Part shown: piece after piece, positions 7,797 through 17,981 of the stretch
Layout: every line of letters starts with the position of its first letter
Numbering within the stretch: position 1 is the stretch's first letter
From: Congzhengia minquanensis
Lineage (GTDB): Bacteria > Bacillota > Clostridia > UBA1381 > UBA9506
Assembly: GCF_014384785.1 (NCBI RefSeq)
Contig: NZ_JACRSU010000002.1
Coordinates: 124,001 to 188,000 of the forward strand
DNA length: 64,000 nt
Direction: 5' to 3'
The notes under the pieces: model-generated
Seen by the model: only the letters and a program-made list of their open reading frames with translations
Database searches by the model: none
Told to the model about the DNA's origin: nothing
Made by a program: the position numbers and the translations under genes

Positions 7797-8753
7797 TTGC
7801 CTTCTAACAAATTAAAGGAATTTTTTCTGGCTGTTTTAATAACAGTTGTTTTTACATTGCTCACATTGCTTCCGGCCGCTGCGCTGTCTATTTTGTGCGC
7901 CGCTGCCGTGACTGCACTGCTTGGCTATTCCGCCACGCGGTTCCATTTTGGCTTTGTGGCGTTCCAGGCGTTTGTTATTTGCGCCGTTTATGTTTTGTTT
8001 CAAAAGAGTCTGTCAGGTGCACTGATAACTTCCCTTCCCTTGATTTTGTGTGGTCTGACGCTGGGAATTTGTTATAATGTGAAGCTGTCTGTTTTCAAGC
8101 TGCTCAGTATTTTTACCTCTGTATATGTATTGAACATAGCGGTTAATATAAAACTGGCGGGCATGGCATCGCCGGGGCAAAACATTTTTGAAGAGGCGAT
8201 TGCCTCCGTAGGGCAGGTTTATAAAGAGTCTTTAACTGCAATGTATGGTTCCCAGCTTTCGGGCACGGAGATAAACAATGTTGTGTCCGAGCTGACCTCC
8301 ACCCTGCTGCGGTTTACGCCCAGCTTTATCGTAATTGCGTGTATTTGCTTTGCGCTTCTTAGTTATTATTTGTTTAAACGGATTTTAAAAATTAGAAAAT
8401 CGGACCTATCAATGTTCGCATCGTTTTCTGATTGGAGAGGGGACAAAGTGATCAGCATAACCTACTTTGTTCTGCTGGCATTTTATTTTGTGGTGCCTGC
8501 CGGCAATTTTCTGTCAGACACTCTGCTGAACATGGTTACTGTTATGACCTTTGTCTTTTTTGTTTTGGGACTGTCTTTTCTTGAATATAAATTAAAAAAT
8601 AGGATCGAAAAGTCCGGCGTGCGCAAGCTCGTTTTAGTTGGCATTTCTTTGTCGGCTTTTGTTTTAATGGGGCTTCCCTTTTTAGCACTCGCCATTTGCG
8701 GCGCGCTGGACGGCTGTTTTGACTTCCGGCACAGAAAAAAAATCATTCGTTAG
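7797..8753 (+). CDS. yybS: YybS-like DUF2232 membrane protein
   Basis: A 318-residue, very hydrophobic protein with about eight predicted membrane helices and a short basic tail. Family assignment rests on topology, size and above all position: DUF2232/YybS genes precede gdpP, rplI and dnaB in Bacillus and many Clostridia, the same order as here. Its biochemical role is not established; the fold recalls S-component-like membrane proteins. The start is TTG, six bases after a near-perfect AAGGAGG. No ATG fits the frame nearby. It is the first gene of the operon. Confidence 0.8.
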   Translation: MPSNKLKEFFLAVLITVVFTLLTLLPAAALSILCAAAVTALLGYSATRFHFGFVAFQAFVICAVYVLFQKSLSGALITSLPLILCGLTLGICYNVKLSVFKLLSIFTSVYVLNIAVNIKLAGMASPGQNIFEEAIASVGQVYKESLTAMYGSQLSGTEINNVVSELTSTLLRFTPSFIVIACICFALLSYYLFKRILKIRKSDLSMFASFSDWRGDKVISITYFVLLAFYFVVPAGNFLSDTLLNMVTVMTFVFFVLGLSFLEYKLKNRIEKSGVRKLVLVGISLSAFVLMGLPFLALAICGALDGCFDFRHRKKIIR

Positions 8754-8775
8754 CTTCCTTAGGAGTTGAGTCGTT

Positions 8776-10773
8776 ATGAAAAACAATAATAAGATAGAAA
8801 AGCTTTACCTGACCGGCGAGGTGTATATTTTAGCCTTTGCCGTTTTAGGCGTGGTTTTAATTTTCAGCGATTTCTGGATCGGCGTTATTCAGCTGTCCCT
8901 TGCGGTTATTTCACTTATTTTAAATTTTATTTTAAAAAAAATCTCCCGCAAGCGTTTAAACGCCATGATAGAAAAGGTGACCATGGACGCCGGCGACACC
9001 AGCAGCAATGCTCTGCTGTCGTTCCCTCTGCCCATTGCACTTTTAGACGCAGAGGGTGCAATCCGGTGGTATAACACCGAATTCCGGGATATTTTTCCGG
9101 GCAGGCACCTAAGTGAATGTTCTGTTTTGGACCTGTTTCCAGAGTTTAATAAAGGACTGCTCCGCGCAGACGACGAAAATAATGGGTTTATTTGTGAATT
9201 GAAGTCTGGCGACAAGGTGTTTAAAGCAATCGGCAACACACCACAAGCATCAGAAGAAAACAAGCCCATGACCCTGCTTTATTTGGAGGACATTACAAAA
9301 GAAGCGGAAATCCAAAAGAAATATATCAGTGAAAAAACTTTTGAATGCCTGGTTTTTGTGGATAACTATGACGAGCTGATGGAATCTACCCCTTCGGCCT
9401 ACGTTCCGCAGCTTCAGGCACAGATTTATAAGGAAATTAACGACTGGACAGCTGAGCACAGCGGTATGCTTATTAAATATGAAAAAGACAAATATTTTAT
9501 TATTTTTGAATACCGCCACTTGGAACAGTTTATTAAGAACAAATTCGAAATTTTAAACAAAATTCGTTCCATCAGCGAAAAAAATACCATTCCCGCAACC
9601 GTCAGTATTGGAATCGGCTTAAACGGCCAGACGCTGTCTGAAAACGACACGTTTGCTAAAAATGCCATTAATATGGCCTTAGGCCGCGGCGGCGACCAGG
9701 TTGTAATGAAGGATAACGAACAGTTCCGCTTTTACGGTGGCTCAACAAAAGAACACGAAAAAAGCACCCGGGTGAAGGCGCGCGTCGTAAGCTTTGCCCT
9801 TTCCGGCCTTGTAAACAACGCTGAGAACGTTATTGTGCTGACCCACAAAAACGCCGATGTGGACGGTTTTGGCGCCGCATTTGGAATTTACCGGATTTGC
9901 CGCATTCACAACAAGCCCATTAACATTTGTATGGAAACCTACGACAAAACCGTGGCGAATATGATAACGCGTTTGGAAAACAGCGAAGAATATGACGGTT
10001 TGATTATCACCGCATCACAGGCGGCGGCAAGAATCAATCAGAACACGCTGATTGTTGTGGTAGACACCCACAAAACTTCCCTTTTAGAAGCGCCTGCCCT
10101 GCTGAAGCCAACAAAACAAATTGTCATTGTAGACCACCACAGAAGAAGCGCAGATTTTATTGAACACACCGCATTGGTCTACCACGAGCCCTACGCCTCC
10201 TCTGCCTGCGAAATGGTTACAGAGATTTTGCAGTATACAACGAACAAAATGTCGTTAACAAAATTAGAGGCCGAGGCTCTCTATTCCGGAATTGTTGTAG
10301 ATACGAAGAACTTTACGTTTAAAACCGGCGTCCGCACCTTTGAAGCCGCTTCATTTTTAAGGCGTCAGGGCGTTGATACTGTGGCTGTGAAAACCATGTT
10401 TCAGCAGGATTTGCAGTCTTATGTTAAGCGGTCCGACATTATCAGAAACTCTACGATTATCAGAGATAACATTGCAGTGAGCATTGCGCCAAAATCAGAC
10501 GAGTCCACCCACATCATCGCCGCCCAGGCAGCTGATGAACTGCTCAATATTAAGGGTATTATCGCGTCTTTTGTTATTTTTAATTCAAACGACGGCGTCG
10601 CCATCAGCGGAAGGTCTTTGGGCGGAATTAATGTTCAGGTAATTTTGGAAAAGCTCGGCGGCGGCGGACACTTAACCATTGCCGGCGCACAGCTTCCCGG
10701 GACTTCTGCTGAGGAGGCGAAACAGCAGCTGCTTGCTGCGATTGACGAATATTATTTAGAATCAACCAACTAA
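8776..10773 (+). CDS. gdpP: Cyclic-di-AMP phosphodiesterase GdpP
   Basis: Hydrolyses the second messenger c-di-AMP to pApA and so sets potassium, osmolyte and cell-wall homeostasis. Order of parts in 665 residues: two N-terminal membrane helices (about 13-55), a degenerate PAS domain (about 75-170), a degenerate GGDEF domain (about 190-315, GRGGDQ in place of GGDEF), and a DHH/DHHA1 phosphoesterase. The metal-binding residues are visible in THKNADVDGFG (356-366), VVDTHK (428-433) and VDHHRR (452-457), and the DHHA1 motif is GGGGHLTIAGAQ near the C-terminus. All catalytic motifs are intact. It lies 22 bases after the yybS-like gene and 31 before rplI. Confidence 0.95.
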   Translation: MKNNNKIEKLYLTGEVYILAFAVLGVVLIFSDFWIGVIQLSLAVISLILNFILKKISRKRLNAMIEKVTMDAGDTSSNALLSFPLPIALLDAEGAIRWYNTEFRDIFPGRHLSECSVLDLFPEFNKGLLRADDENNGFICELKSGDKVFKAIGNTPQASEENKPMTLLYLEDITKEAEIQKKYISEKTFECLVFVDNYDELMESTPSAYVPQLQAQIYKEINDWTAEHSGMLIKYEKDKYFIIFEYRHLEQFIKNKFEILNKIRSISEKNTIPATVSIGIGLNGQTLSENDTFAKNAINMALGRGGDQVVMKDNEQFRFYGGSTKEHEKSTRVKARVVSFALSGLVNNAENVIVLTHKNADVDGFGAAFGIYRICRIHNKPINICMETYDKTVANMITRLENSEEYDGLIITASQAAARINQNTLIVVVDTHKTSLLEAPALLKPTKQIVIVDHHRRSADFIEHTALVYHEPYASSACEMVTEILQYTTNKMSLTKLEAEALYSGIVVDTKNFTFKTGVRTFEAASFLRRQGVDTVAVKTMFQQDLQSYVKRSDIIRNSTIIRDNIAVSIAPKSDESTHIIAAQAADELLNIKGIIASFVIFNSNDGVAISGRSLGGINVQVILEKLGGGGHLTIAGAQLPGTSAEEAKQQLLAAIDEYYLESTN

Positions 10774-10804
10774 ACTTACAACGTATGAAAGGGGCGAATT
10801 ACGC

Positions 10805-11251
10805 ATGAAAGTAATTTTACAGGCCGATGTTAAGGGGCACGGAAAAAAAGGAGATTTGGTAAACGCATCAGATGGATATGCGAAAAACTATTTGATTCCA
10901 AAAGGCCTTGCCGTTCTGGCTGATAAAACAACCATAAATGAACTGGAAAACAGAAAAAGTTCTGAGCAGTTTCATAAAAACCAGGAGGAACTCCATGCAA
11001 AGCAGCTGGCCGAAAAGTTGGAAGGCTCTAAGATAAAATTCCAGATAAAGGCGGGAGACAACGGAAAGCTGTTTGGCTCCATCACAGCAAAAGACATTGC
11101 CGAACAAATTAAGATGCAGCTTCACGTTGAGATCGACAAAAAAAAGGTTGTGCTGCCGGACAGTATTAAAACCCTTGGCAGCACGGAAGTTGTGATAAAG
11201 GTTTATGCCAATATTGCCGCAAAGATAACGGTTGAGGTTTTACCGCTTTAA
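10805..11251 (+). CDS. rplI: 50S ribosomal protein L9
   Basis: Component of the large ribosomal subunit at the base of the L1 stalk; affects reading-frame maintenance. The 148-residue protein has the L9 N-terminal signature (GHGKKGDLVNASDGYAKNYLIPKGLA), a long connecting helix (about 45-75) and the C-terminal rRNA-binding domain (GKLFGSITAKDIAEQI). GAAAGGGGCG precedes the ATG. The position between gdpP and dnaB is the conserved Bacillota order. Confidence 0.97.
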   Translation: MKVILQADVKGHGKKGDLVNASDGYAKNYLIPKGLAVLADKTTINELENRKSSEQFHKNQEELHAKQLAEKLEGSKIKFQIKAGDNGKLFGSITAKDIAEQIKMQLHVEIDKKKVVLPDSIKTLGSTEVVIKVYANIAAKITVEVLPL

Positions 11252-11277
11252 AACACAAAGGAAAGGGCTGCCCGCAA

Positions 11278-12621
11278 ATGGATGTGCAAAACGATAATTT
11301 CATACAAACTCCCCTGCCGCACAACAAAGAAGCGGAACAGTCTGTGCTCGGCTCCATGTTGATTGACCGCGATTGCGTAACTGCTGCTTTTGAGCGTTTG
11401 AGTGCAGACGATTTTTACATTGAAGCCAACAAAAAAATATTTTCCGCAATGCAGGCGTTGTTTAACCGCAATACTCCAATCGATTTGGTAACGGTTTCTG
11501 AGGAACTCACCGCAGGCGGTGTGTTGGAAGCGGTAGGCGGAATTCAATATATTTCCTATCTTGCCACAACATTGCCGACAACAGCAAACATCGTTCAGCA
11601 TATAGATATTGTGTGCGAAAAATCCTTAAGACGAAAATTAATACATACCGCAAACGACATTATTGACAAAAGTTACAACGCAGGCGGCTCCTCCCAGGAA
11701 GTGGCGGATAACGCCGGCAAACTGATTTTCGATGCGCTGGAAGATAACAGCCAGCGCGGCATGGTTCACATTCGCGATTTGCTTCTGCAAACACACGACA
11801 ACCTTACGGATATGTATCAAAACAAGGGTAAGCTCACCGGCGCTCCAACAGGCTTTGAGGGGCTGGACAAAGAACTTCATGGGCTGCAGAAGTCTGACCT
11901 TATTTTAATTGCCGCCCGGCCCGGAATGGGAAAAACCAGCTTTGCTCTAAATGTTGCGTCCCACGCAGCTATTCGGGGAAATGTTCCTGTGGCTATTTTC
12001 AGTTTGGAAATGTCCGGTGTTCAGCTGGTTTCAAGGCTAATCAGTTCCGAAATGCTCATTGACAGCAACCATCTGCGCAGTGGTGAACTGGAAGACGACG
12101 ACTGGGAAAAAATTGCGGTATCGTTAAACACTTTAGGAAATGCGCCGATTTACATCAGTGACTCCACAAACATCACCGTGTCGGATATCCGTGCAAGGTG
12201 CCGCAGGTTAAAGGCGGAAAAGGGTTTAGGATTGATTGTGATTGACTATTTGCAGCTCATGTCCGGCTCCCGGTCGGAAAGCAGGCAGCAGGAAGTTTCC
12301 GATATGTCCCGTTCCTTAAAAATATTGGCAAAGGAACTAAATGTGCCAATTGTAACCCTTTCCCAGCTTTCCCGTGCGCCGGATCAGCGCAAAGACGACC
12401 ATAGACCAAAGCTGAGCGACCTTCGTGAGTCTGGCGCCATTGAGCAGGACGCAGATATTGTTTTGTTTTTATACCGGGACGAAATTTATAACCCCGACAC
12501 GGAACAAAAAAATATTGCGGAATGTATCATTGCAAAGCACCGTAACGGTTCAACGGGAAACATTAAAATGGTCTGGGCTGGTCAATATACGAAATTTATG
12601 AACCTTGACAACCAGCATTAA
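11278..12621 (+). CDS. dnaB: Replicative DNA helicase DnaB
   Basis: Hexameric 5'-to-3' helicase of the replication fork (named DnaC in Bacillus). It has an N-terminal helical domain (PHNKEAEQSVLGSML) that contacts primase, a linker, and a RecA-like motor with Walker A ARPGMGKTS at 213-221, Walker B GLIVIDYLQLM and the arginine-finger region LSDLRESGAIEQDAD. At 447 residues it is full length with no intein. It lies 26 bases after rplI, and tilS follows after six bases. Confidence 0.97.
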   Translation: MDVQNDNFIQTPLPHNKEAEQSVLGSMLIDRDCVTAAFERLSADDFYIEANKKIFSAMQALFNRNTPIDLVTVSEELTAGGVLEAVGGIQYISYLATTLPTTANIVQHIDIVCEKSLRRKLIHTANDIIDKSYNAGGSSQEVADNAGKLIFDALEDNSQRGMVHIRDLLLQTHDNLTDMYQNKGKLTGAPTGFEGLDKELHGLQKSDLILIAARPGMGKTSFALNVASHAAIRGNVPVAIFSLEMSGVQLVSRLISSEMLIDSNHLRSGELEDDDWEKIAVSLNTLGNAPIYISDSTNITVSDIRARCRRLKAEKGLGLIVIDYLQLMSGSRSESRQQEVSDMSRSLKILAKELNVPIVTLSQLSRAPDQRKDDHRPKLSDLRESGAIEQDADIVLFLYRDEIYNPDTEQKNIAECIIAKHRNGSTGNIKMVWAGQYTKFMNLDNQH

Positions 12622-12627
12622 AAACAT

Positions 12628-14004
12628 ATGAAAAATGAGTTTATGAATTGCATAAAAAATACAATATTGCGAAACGGCCTGCTCTCCCCCAAAGACTCTG
12701 TTCTGGTTGCGGTTTCAGGCGGTGCAGATTCTGTTTGTCTGCTGCATGTTTTGTGTGCGCTGAAAGATGAATTGAATCTTACCCTGTCGGTTGCCCATTT
12801 AAACCATATGCTCCGCGGCAGCGAGGCGGACAGAGATGAAGAATTTGTGCGCAGCTTGTGTGCACGGCTTAACATTCCCTTTTACTGCGAACGTGTTGAC
12901 GTAGCACACATGGCAAATTGTAATAAAATGACCTGCGAAGAGGCGGGCCGGAAGGCAAGATACGATTTTTTTCTGCGTTTAAAAACAAAATATTCCATTG
13001 ACAAAATTGCAACTGCCCACAATAAAAACGACAATGCAGAAACGGTTTGCATGCGTTTTTTGCGCGGAACGGGGATTAACGGTCTTGCAGGAATACCAAT
13101 TAAAAACAATTTTTCTGTTATTAGGCCGCTTTTAAACACTTCTCGGCAGGATATTGAAACATATTTAAAAGAAAACGGCATTTCCTATATTACCGACAGT
13201 TCTAATCTTTCTGACGATTATTTAAGAAACCGTATCCGGCATCACTTTCTTCCGGATGTTATAAGAAACTATAACAAAAATTTTGTGGAAACTCTTAGTG
13301 AAAACATTTTACTTTACCGCGAGGCCAGCCATTTTTTAAAAAAGCAGGCTGACAGTGCTTTTTTAAAGCTTGCAAACTGGCAAAGCTACGGCATTTATTT
13401 TGATTTGCCTGCACTTTTGCAGGAAGACAGCTATGTGGTAAAATGCCTGATTCGGACCGCGATATCGGAACAGACAAAAGCAGAGGCATCTGGCAAAACG
13501 GTGCGGTTCATATATGAAAACGTAGTTTTGGGAAATTGTACCTCGCTAAGCGTAAGCGCACTTCTCACTGTTTACAAGCTGTATGACCGGCTCTATTTTG
13601 TTACAGCAAATGCAAAAACGCAGTTTTATTATGAAAACAAAGGTTTAGAGGAAATGATCATATCTGAAACCGGAAATAAACTTTTGTTTTCAGAAGGCTC
13701 CGGAGATTTTGCACACGAGAAAAATGTTATTTATATCAAGAAATCCATGTGTAAAGACATATGCTTTACAGTTAGAAACCGCCTGCCCGGCGATAGCATT
13801 TCGCTGGGGTTTGGCCATAAAACTATAAAAAAACTGTTGATTGACGAAAAAGTTCCCTCGTTTTTAAGGGATGAAATTCCAATACTGCTTTTGGGTGACG
13901 AAATCGTCTGGGTTTGCGGAATTCGTGACAATCCCGCCTTCCGCGCTGCACCAGGCGATGCGTATATAAAAATCAGTTATCTTAAGGAGAAAAATCATGA
14001 ATAA
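12628..14004 (+). CDS. tilS: tRNA(Ile)-lysidine synthase
   Basis: Ligates lysine to C34 of the CAU-anticodon tRNA-Ile so that it reads AUA rather than AUG; essential. The 458-residue protein shows the PP-loop SGGADS at 30-35, the HLNHMLRG block, ATAHNKNDNAET, and the C-terminal substrate-binding domains (LLIDEKVPSFLRD). No good ribosome site is visible, since the start follows dnaB by six bases, so translation is probably coupled. Its last eight bases overlap hpt. The tilS-hpt-ftsH order is conserved in Bacillota. Confidence 0.95.
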   Translation: MKNEFMNCIKNTILRNGLLSPKDSVLVAVSGGADSVCLLHVLCALKDELNLTLSVAHLNHMLRGSEADRDEEFVRSLCARLNIPFYCERVDVAHMANCNKMTCEEAGRKARYDFFLRLKTKYSIDKIATAHNKNDNAETVCMRFLRGTGINGLAGIPIKNNFSVIRPLLNTSRQDIETYLKENGISYITDSSNLSDDYLRNRIRHHFLPDVIRNYNKNFVETLSENILLYREASHFLKKQADSAFLKLANWQSYGIYFDLPALLQEDSYVVKCLIRTAISEQTKAEASGKTVRFIYENVVLGNCTSLSVSALLTVYKLYDRLYFVTANAKTQFYYENKGLEEMIISETGNKLLFSEGSGDFAHEKNVIYIKKSMCKDICFTVRNRLPGDSISLGFGHKTIKKLLIDEKVPSFLRDEIPILLLGDEIVWVCGIRDNPAFRAAPGDAYIKISYLKEKNHE

Positions 14005-14539
14005 GGACATAAGCAAAATATATTTCAGTGCAGAGGATATTAAAGTCAAAATTACTGAAATGGCGAAGGAACTTGATGCAGTTTATGAAGGCGAGGAAGT
14101 GTTGTTCGTCGGGGTTTTAAAAGGCAGCCTGCCTTTTTTTGTCGACCTGGCAAGATGCGTCAGTTTCCCCGTTATGTTTGATTTTATATGCGCCTCAAGC
14201 TATGGCAGCAGCACTCATTCTTCCGGCACACTGAAAATCACTAAAGATTTAAGTACCTCGGTTGAGGGTAAGAATGTTTTAGTTGTGGAAGATATTTTAG
14301 ACTCGGGCAACACGCTTTTTAACCTGTTTGCGCACCTGTCTAAGCAAAACCCCAAAAGCCTAAAGCTGTGCTGTTTGTTAGATAAGCCCTCCCGCCGGGA
14401 GCGGGACATTAAAGCCGATTTTACCGGCTTTACCATTCCCGACGAGTTTGTTGTGGGCTATGGGCTTGATTATGCAGAGCGTTACCGCGAACTGCCATAC
14501 ATAGGAATTTTAAAGTCTGAGGTCTATGAAAATCGTTAA
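13997..14539 (+). CDS. hpt: Hypoxanthine phosphoribosyltransferase
   Basis: Salvages hypoxanthine and guanine to IMP and GMP using PRPP. The PRPP-binding loop VVEDILDSGNTL is at 96-107, the KGSLPF loop at 43-48, and the C-terminal base-contacting DEFVVGYGLDYAERYR block is present. The 180-residue length is normal. A clear AAGGAG lies inside the end of tilS, and the ATG overlaps the tilS stop by eight bases, so the two are translationally coupled. Confidence 0.96.
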   Translation: MNKDISKIYFSAEDIKVKITEMAKELDAVYEGEEVLFVGVLKGSLPFFVDLARCVSFPVMFDFICASSYGSSTHSSGTLKITKDLSTSVEGKNVLVVEDILDSGNTLFNLFAHLSKQNPKSLKLCCLLDKPSRRERDIKADFTGFTIPDEFVVGYGLDYAERYRELPYIGILKSEVYENR

Positions 14540-14629
14540 CATTAAATGAATATTTTGAATTAGTGATTGTATTTTATAAGATAATATGATAGACTAAGAT
14601 GAATTTATGGTTTTTAGGAGTGAAAATTT

Positions 14630-16537
14630 TTGAAAAAATATAACAAACGAAATTTCAGTGGAATTTGGTTCTATGTGGTTCTGCTCGCTATTGTTCTGCT
14701 GATTTTCAGTGTTTTAAATTACCGTCCCGGTATCAAACAAATTCTATACTCTGATTTATTAAACTATATTAAATCTGAACAGATTACAGAAATGGTAATC
14801 GAGGACAGAAAGGTAACCATTGCATTAAAAGAACAAAACCCCGTGGGCGACTCCAACAAGCGGATTGCCAGCATTCCTTCTATTGGAATTTTATATGAAA
14901 ACGCCGGGGAGGAAATACAGAAACAGTTAGACAGCGGAAGCTTAAAGCTCGACACTCCCGCACCGGAAGAATTCCCCTGGTGGGTGTCGTTTTTGCCTAC
15001 CCTGCTCACTGTGGGCATTTTTATTGCCTTTTGGTTCTTCTTTATGCGGCAGGCTCAGGGCGGCGGCAAGGCAATGTCCTTTGGCAAGAGTACCGCTAAA
15101 ATGACCCAAGGCAGCGAAACCCATGTGACTTTTAAAGACGTTGCCGGTGCAGATGAAGAAAAAGAAGAACTTGAGGAAATTGTAGATTTTCTGCGGGATT
15201 CCTCTAAATTTATAGAACTTGGCGCACGCATCCCGAAAGGAATTTTGCTTGTCGGCCCTCCCGGAACCGGTAAAACGTTGCTTGCAAAAGCTGTTGCCGG
15301 CGAAGCAAAGGTGCCGTTTTTCAGCATCAGCGGCTCCGATTTTGTTGAAATGTTTGTGGGTGTTGGCGCGTCCCGCGTTCGCGATTTGTTTGAACAGGCA
15401 AAGAAGAATTCGCCCAGTATTATTTTTATTGATGAGATTGATGCTGTTGGTCGTCACAGAGGTGCCGGTCTCGGCGGCGGGCATGACGAACGCGAACAGA
15501 CCTTAAACCAGCTTTTGGTTGAGATGGACGGATTTGGCGCAAATGAAGGCATTATCATAATTGCTGCAACCAACAGGCCGGATATTTTAGACCCCGCCCT
15601 GCTTCGTCCCGGCAGATTCGACCGTCAGGTAGTAGTTAACACGCCGGACGCTAAGGGAAGGGAAGAAATTTTAAAAGTTCATTCCCGCGCAAAACCTTTG
15701 GCCAGCGATGTGGATTTATCTGTTTTGGCGAAAACCACCTCCGGCTTTACCGGTGCTGACCTTGAAAACCTGATGAACGAGGCAGCTCTGCTGGCAGCTA
15801 AAAAAGGTCAGAAGAAAATAAATATGAAAGATATTGAAGACTCTGTGATTAAAGTAATTGCAGGGCCTGAAAAGCGCTCGAAAGTGGTTTCTGACAAAGA
15901 AAAGAAGCTCGTCTCCTACCACGAGGCCGGCCATGCAATTATCCACCATGTTCTGCCCCACTGCGACCCGGTTCACGAAGTTTCCATTATCCAGCGCGGA
16001 CGCGCCGGCGGATATACGCTGTCTCTGCCGAAGGAAGATAAAAACTACGTTTCTAAAGAAGATATGCTGGACAATATTGTAAGCCTCTTAGGCGGCCGCG
16101 TTGCGGAGAAGCTTGTTTTAGACGATATTTCAACAGGCGCTTCCAACGACATTGAGCGTGCAAGTAAAATTGCCCGTGATATGGTTACAAAATATGGCAT
16201 GAGTGAACGGCTTGGCCCAATTTCGTTCCGTTCGGACAATGATGAAGTTTTCTTAGGAATGAGTTATTCCCACTCCAGAGACTACAGCGAAGAGGTTGCG
16301 GCTGAAATTGACGGCGAGGTTCGCAGAATTATCGAAGATTCTTATAAACGCTGTACCGATATTTTAACAGAAAACATGGCAAAGCTGCACAACGTTGCAG
16401 GCGCTCTGTTTGAAAAGGAAAAAATTAACGGCGATGAATTTGTTCAGCTGTTTCATATGGATGAAACGACAAACGACGAAACGGAAGAAACGAAGACGAT
16501 AGAACCAGATTCGGATTTTGAACCTGAAAATGCTTAA
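14630..16537 (+). CDS. ftsH: ATP-dependent zinc metalloprotease FtsH
   Basis: Hexameric membrane-anchored AAA+ protease for quality control of membrane and some soluble proteins. The 635-residue protein has transmembrane helices at about 12-30 and 117-138 flanking an extracytoplasmic domain, an AAA domain with Walker A GPPGTGKT at 209-216, Walker [12 protein letters not shown], the second region of homology [19 protein letters not shown], and the zinc site HEAGH at 431-435. The tail is acidic. The start is TTG, 11 bases after AGGAG. The 90-base gap after hpt has only an uncertain promoter (TTGAAT, then TAAGAT). It may influence or be influenced by the SPFH protein encoded upstream. Confidence 0.97.
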   Translation: MKKYNKRNFSGIWFYVVLLAIVLLIFSVLNYRPGIKQILYSDLLNYIKSEQITEMVIEDRKVTIALKEQNPVGDSNKRIASIPSIGILYENAGEEIQKQLDSGSLKLDTPAPEEFPWWVSFLPTLLTVGIFIAFWFFFMRQAQGGGKAMSFGKSTAKMTQGSETHVTFKDVAGADEEKEELEEIVDFLRDSSKFIELGARIPKGILLVGPPGTGKTLLAKAVAGEAKVPFFSISGSDFVEMFVGVGASRVRDLFEQAKKNSPSIIFIDEIDAVGRHRGAGLGGGHDEREQTLNQLLVEMDGFGANEGIIIIAATNRPDILDPALLRPGRFDRQVVVNTPDAKGREEILKVHSRAKPLASDVDLSVLAKTTSGFTGADLENLMNEAALLAAKKGQKKINMKDIEDSVIKVIAGPEKRSKVVSDKEKKLVSYHEAGHAIIHHVLPHCDPVHEVSIIQRGRAGGYTLSLPKEDKNYVSKEDMLDNIVSLLGGRVAEKLVLDDISTGASNDIERASKIARDMVTKYGMSERLGPISFRSDNDEVFLGMSYSHSRDYSEEVAAEIDGEVRRIIEDSYKRCTDILTENMAKLHNVAGALFEKEKINGDEFVQLFHMDETTNDETEETKTIEPDSDFEPENA

Positions 16538-16539
16538 AT

Positions 16540-16575
16540 AAAAACACAGCCGGCAAATTAGCCGGCTGTGTTTTT
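16540..16575. terminator. Strong bidirectional terminator between ftsH and yqeY
   Basis: A perfect 15-bp stem (16540-16554 with 16561-16575) has a six-base loop, a GCCGGC core and A/T runs at both ends. It can end ftsH on the plus strand and upp-yqeY on the minus strand. Confidence 0.92.
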
Positions 16576-16582
16576 ATTTGTT

Positions 16583-17020
16583 TTATTTGCACAGTTCTGC
16601 AACAACTGCGCTGATAACTTTACCGTCTGCTTTACCCTTTAGTTCCGCCATAACGGCCTTCATAATGAGGCCCTTGTTTTTTCCAGCCAAAACATCTGCA
16701 AATTTTGTGCTAATGATTTCTTTAATTTCATCTTCACTAAGCTGCTTCGGCGCATATTTTTCAACCACTTCATATGCCGCCGTATATTCGGCCTTAAGTT
16801 CATCGCGCTCCGGCGGGCAGGTATCGATTTGCTCTTTAATGGATTTTAACTCTTTTAATATAACCCTGTCTACCAGTTCTTCTGGAATGTCATCTCTCAC
16901 GCCTTCGTCAATTGCAACTTTTTTTACCGCAGCAATCAGCGAGGAAATTGCATCTTTGGTTGCCTTGTCTTTTGCTTTCATTGCTGCAACCATGTCTTTT
17001 CTTAAAACCTCAATATTCAT
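16583..17020 (-). CDS. yqeY: YqeY/GatB-like domain protein
   Basis: This 145-residue, mainly helical, charged protein belongs to the YqeY family, which shares the C-terminal helical domain of GatB. The N-terminal AMKAKDKATKDAISSLIAAVKK and the middle YAPKQLSEDEIKEII are typical. A role linked to tRNA-dependent amidation is often assumed but not shown. GGAGATAGG precedes the ATG. It follows upp by 17 bases and shares its promoter. Confidence 0.88.
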   Translation of the reverse strand: MNIEVLRKDMVAAMKAKDKATKDAISSLIAAVKKVAIDEGVRDDIPEELVDRVILKELKSIKEQIDTCPPERDELKAEYTAAYEVVEKYAPKQLSEDEIKEIISTKFADVLAGKNKGLIMKAVMAELKGKADGKVISAVVAELCK

Positions 17021-17037
17021 AAACCTATCTCCTATCT

Positions 17038-17667
17038 TTAAATTGTTCCAAACAACCTGTCACCTGCGTCGCCCAGCCCCGGAACGATGTAACCTTTTTC
17101 GTTCAGCTTTTCATCAATTGTACCTACAAAAAGCTCAATGTCCGGATGTGCGTTCATCACCGCCTCTACCCCTTCGGGCGCGCCAATAATGCACATGAGC
17201 TTAATCCGTTTCGCGCCGCGCTGCTTGATAAAATCAATCGCAGCAATAGAGCTGCCCCCGGTGGCAAGCATAGGGTCTAACACAATGACCTGTCGTTTAT
17301 CAATGTCAGGCGGCAGCTTGCAGTAATATTCTTTTGGCTCTAATGTTTCATGGTCGCGGTAAAGGCCGACATGCCCCACCTTTGCCGCAGGAATAATGCT
17401 CATAAGCGCGTCCACCATTCCTAAACCCGCCCGGAGGATTGGCACAAGAGCAACCTGCTTTGCAATAAACTTTCCGGTAGTTTCCGCAATTGGTGTATTC
17501 ACTGTTTGCTCAATCATATCAAGGTCTCTGGTGGACTCGTACCCCATCAGCAGGGATATTTCATACACCAATTCCCGAAAATCTTTTACCGTGGTCTTTT
17601 CGTCCCTTATCATGGAAATCTTATGCAGGATAAGGGGATGCGTCATTTCATGCACTCTTTCGTTCAT
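17038..17667 (-). CDS. upp: Uracil phosphoribosyltransferase
   Basis: Salvages uracil to UMP using PRPP. The PRPP loop region reads [18 protein letters not shown], and the C-terminal uracil-binding stretch [17 protein letters not shown] is complete. The frame is open further upstream, but [16 protein letters not shown] is the conserved start region. The ATG at 17667 gives the usual 209 residues, with AGAAAGG 13 bases before it. It has its own promoter and a structured leader. It is not next to pyrR or a uracil permease here. Confidence 0.96.
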   Translation of the reverse strand: MNERVHEMTHPLILHKISMIRDEKTTVKDFRELVYEISLLMGYESTRDLDMIEQTVNTPIAETTGKFIAKQVALVPILRAGLGMVDALMSIIPAAKVGHVGLYRDHETLEPKEYYCKLPPDIDKRQVIVLDPMLATGGSSIAAIDFIKQRGAKRIKLMCIIGAPEGVEAVMNAHPDIELFVGTIDEKLNEKGYIVPGLGDAGDRLFGTI

Positions 17668-17680
17668 GATTGTATCAATA

Positions 17681-17724
17681 CCTTTCTGTCCGCAAAAATT
17701 AGATTTTGGCACTTACCGCGGGCA
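17681..17724 (-). promoter_or_regulatory. Stem-loop abutting the upp Shine-Dalgarno (recurrent element, copy 2)
   Basis: On the minus strand TGCCCGC (17724-17718) can pair with GCGGACA (17693-17687) at six of seven positions, with one C-A mismatch, and the latter runs into AGAAAGG. An alternative local hairpin ACTTGCC-cgc-GGTAAGT overlaps the 5' arm, so two folds are possible. Confidence 0.4.
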
Positions 17725-17761
17725 AGTATCGTGCCTCAACTAAAAATTACATATTGTATTT

Positions 17762-17790
17762 ATTATACCAAAATTCCGGCAATTTGTCCA
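17762..17790 (-). promoter_or_regulatory. Sigma-A promoter for upp-yqeY
   Basis: On the minus strand TGGACA (17790-17785), a 17-base spacer and TATAAT (17767-17762), with TGG just upstream of the -10 as an extended -10 element. This leaves a leader of about 90 bases. Confidence 0.75.
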
Positions 17791-17952
17791 TAAGAATACG
17801 ACAAAAATATATTTTTTTATGGTATTCTCCTGAAATTCGGCAGTATTTAAGCAAAGTTATTGACATAAGTAATAATTTTCCCAACATTATACCAGACATT
17901 TTTATTTATATTGACTAAATTTAAAAAAAGTGTTTCTTTTTCTGGAACTTTA

Positions 17953-17961
17953 TGCTATAAT
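17953..17961 (+). promoter_or_regulatory. Extended -10 promoter for the pot operon
   Basis: TGC-TATAAT is an extended -10 element. The -35 region (TTTCTT near 17933) is weak. This predicts a leader of about 115 bases before potA. Confidence 0.6.
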
Positions 17962-17981
17962 ACGTTTAGAATTAAATATTT

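Noticed and set aside
14942..15484. Long open frame (180 codons) on the minus strand inside ftsH
   Set aside because: It is fully antisense to a strongly conserved gene, lacks a ribosome site and has the biased composition of a shadow frame.
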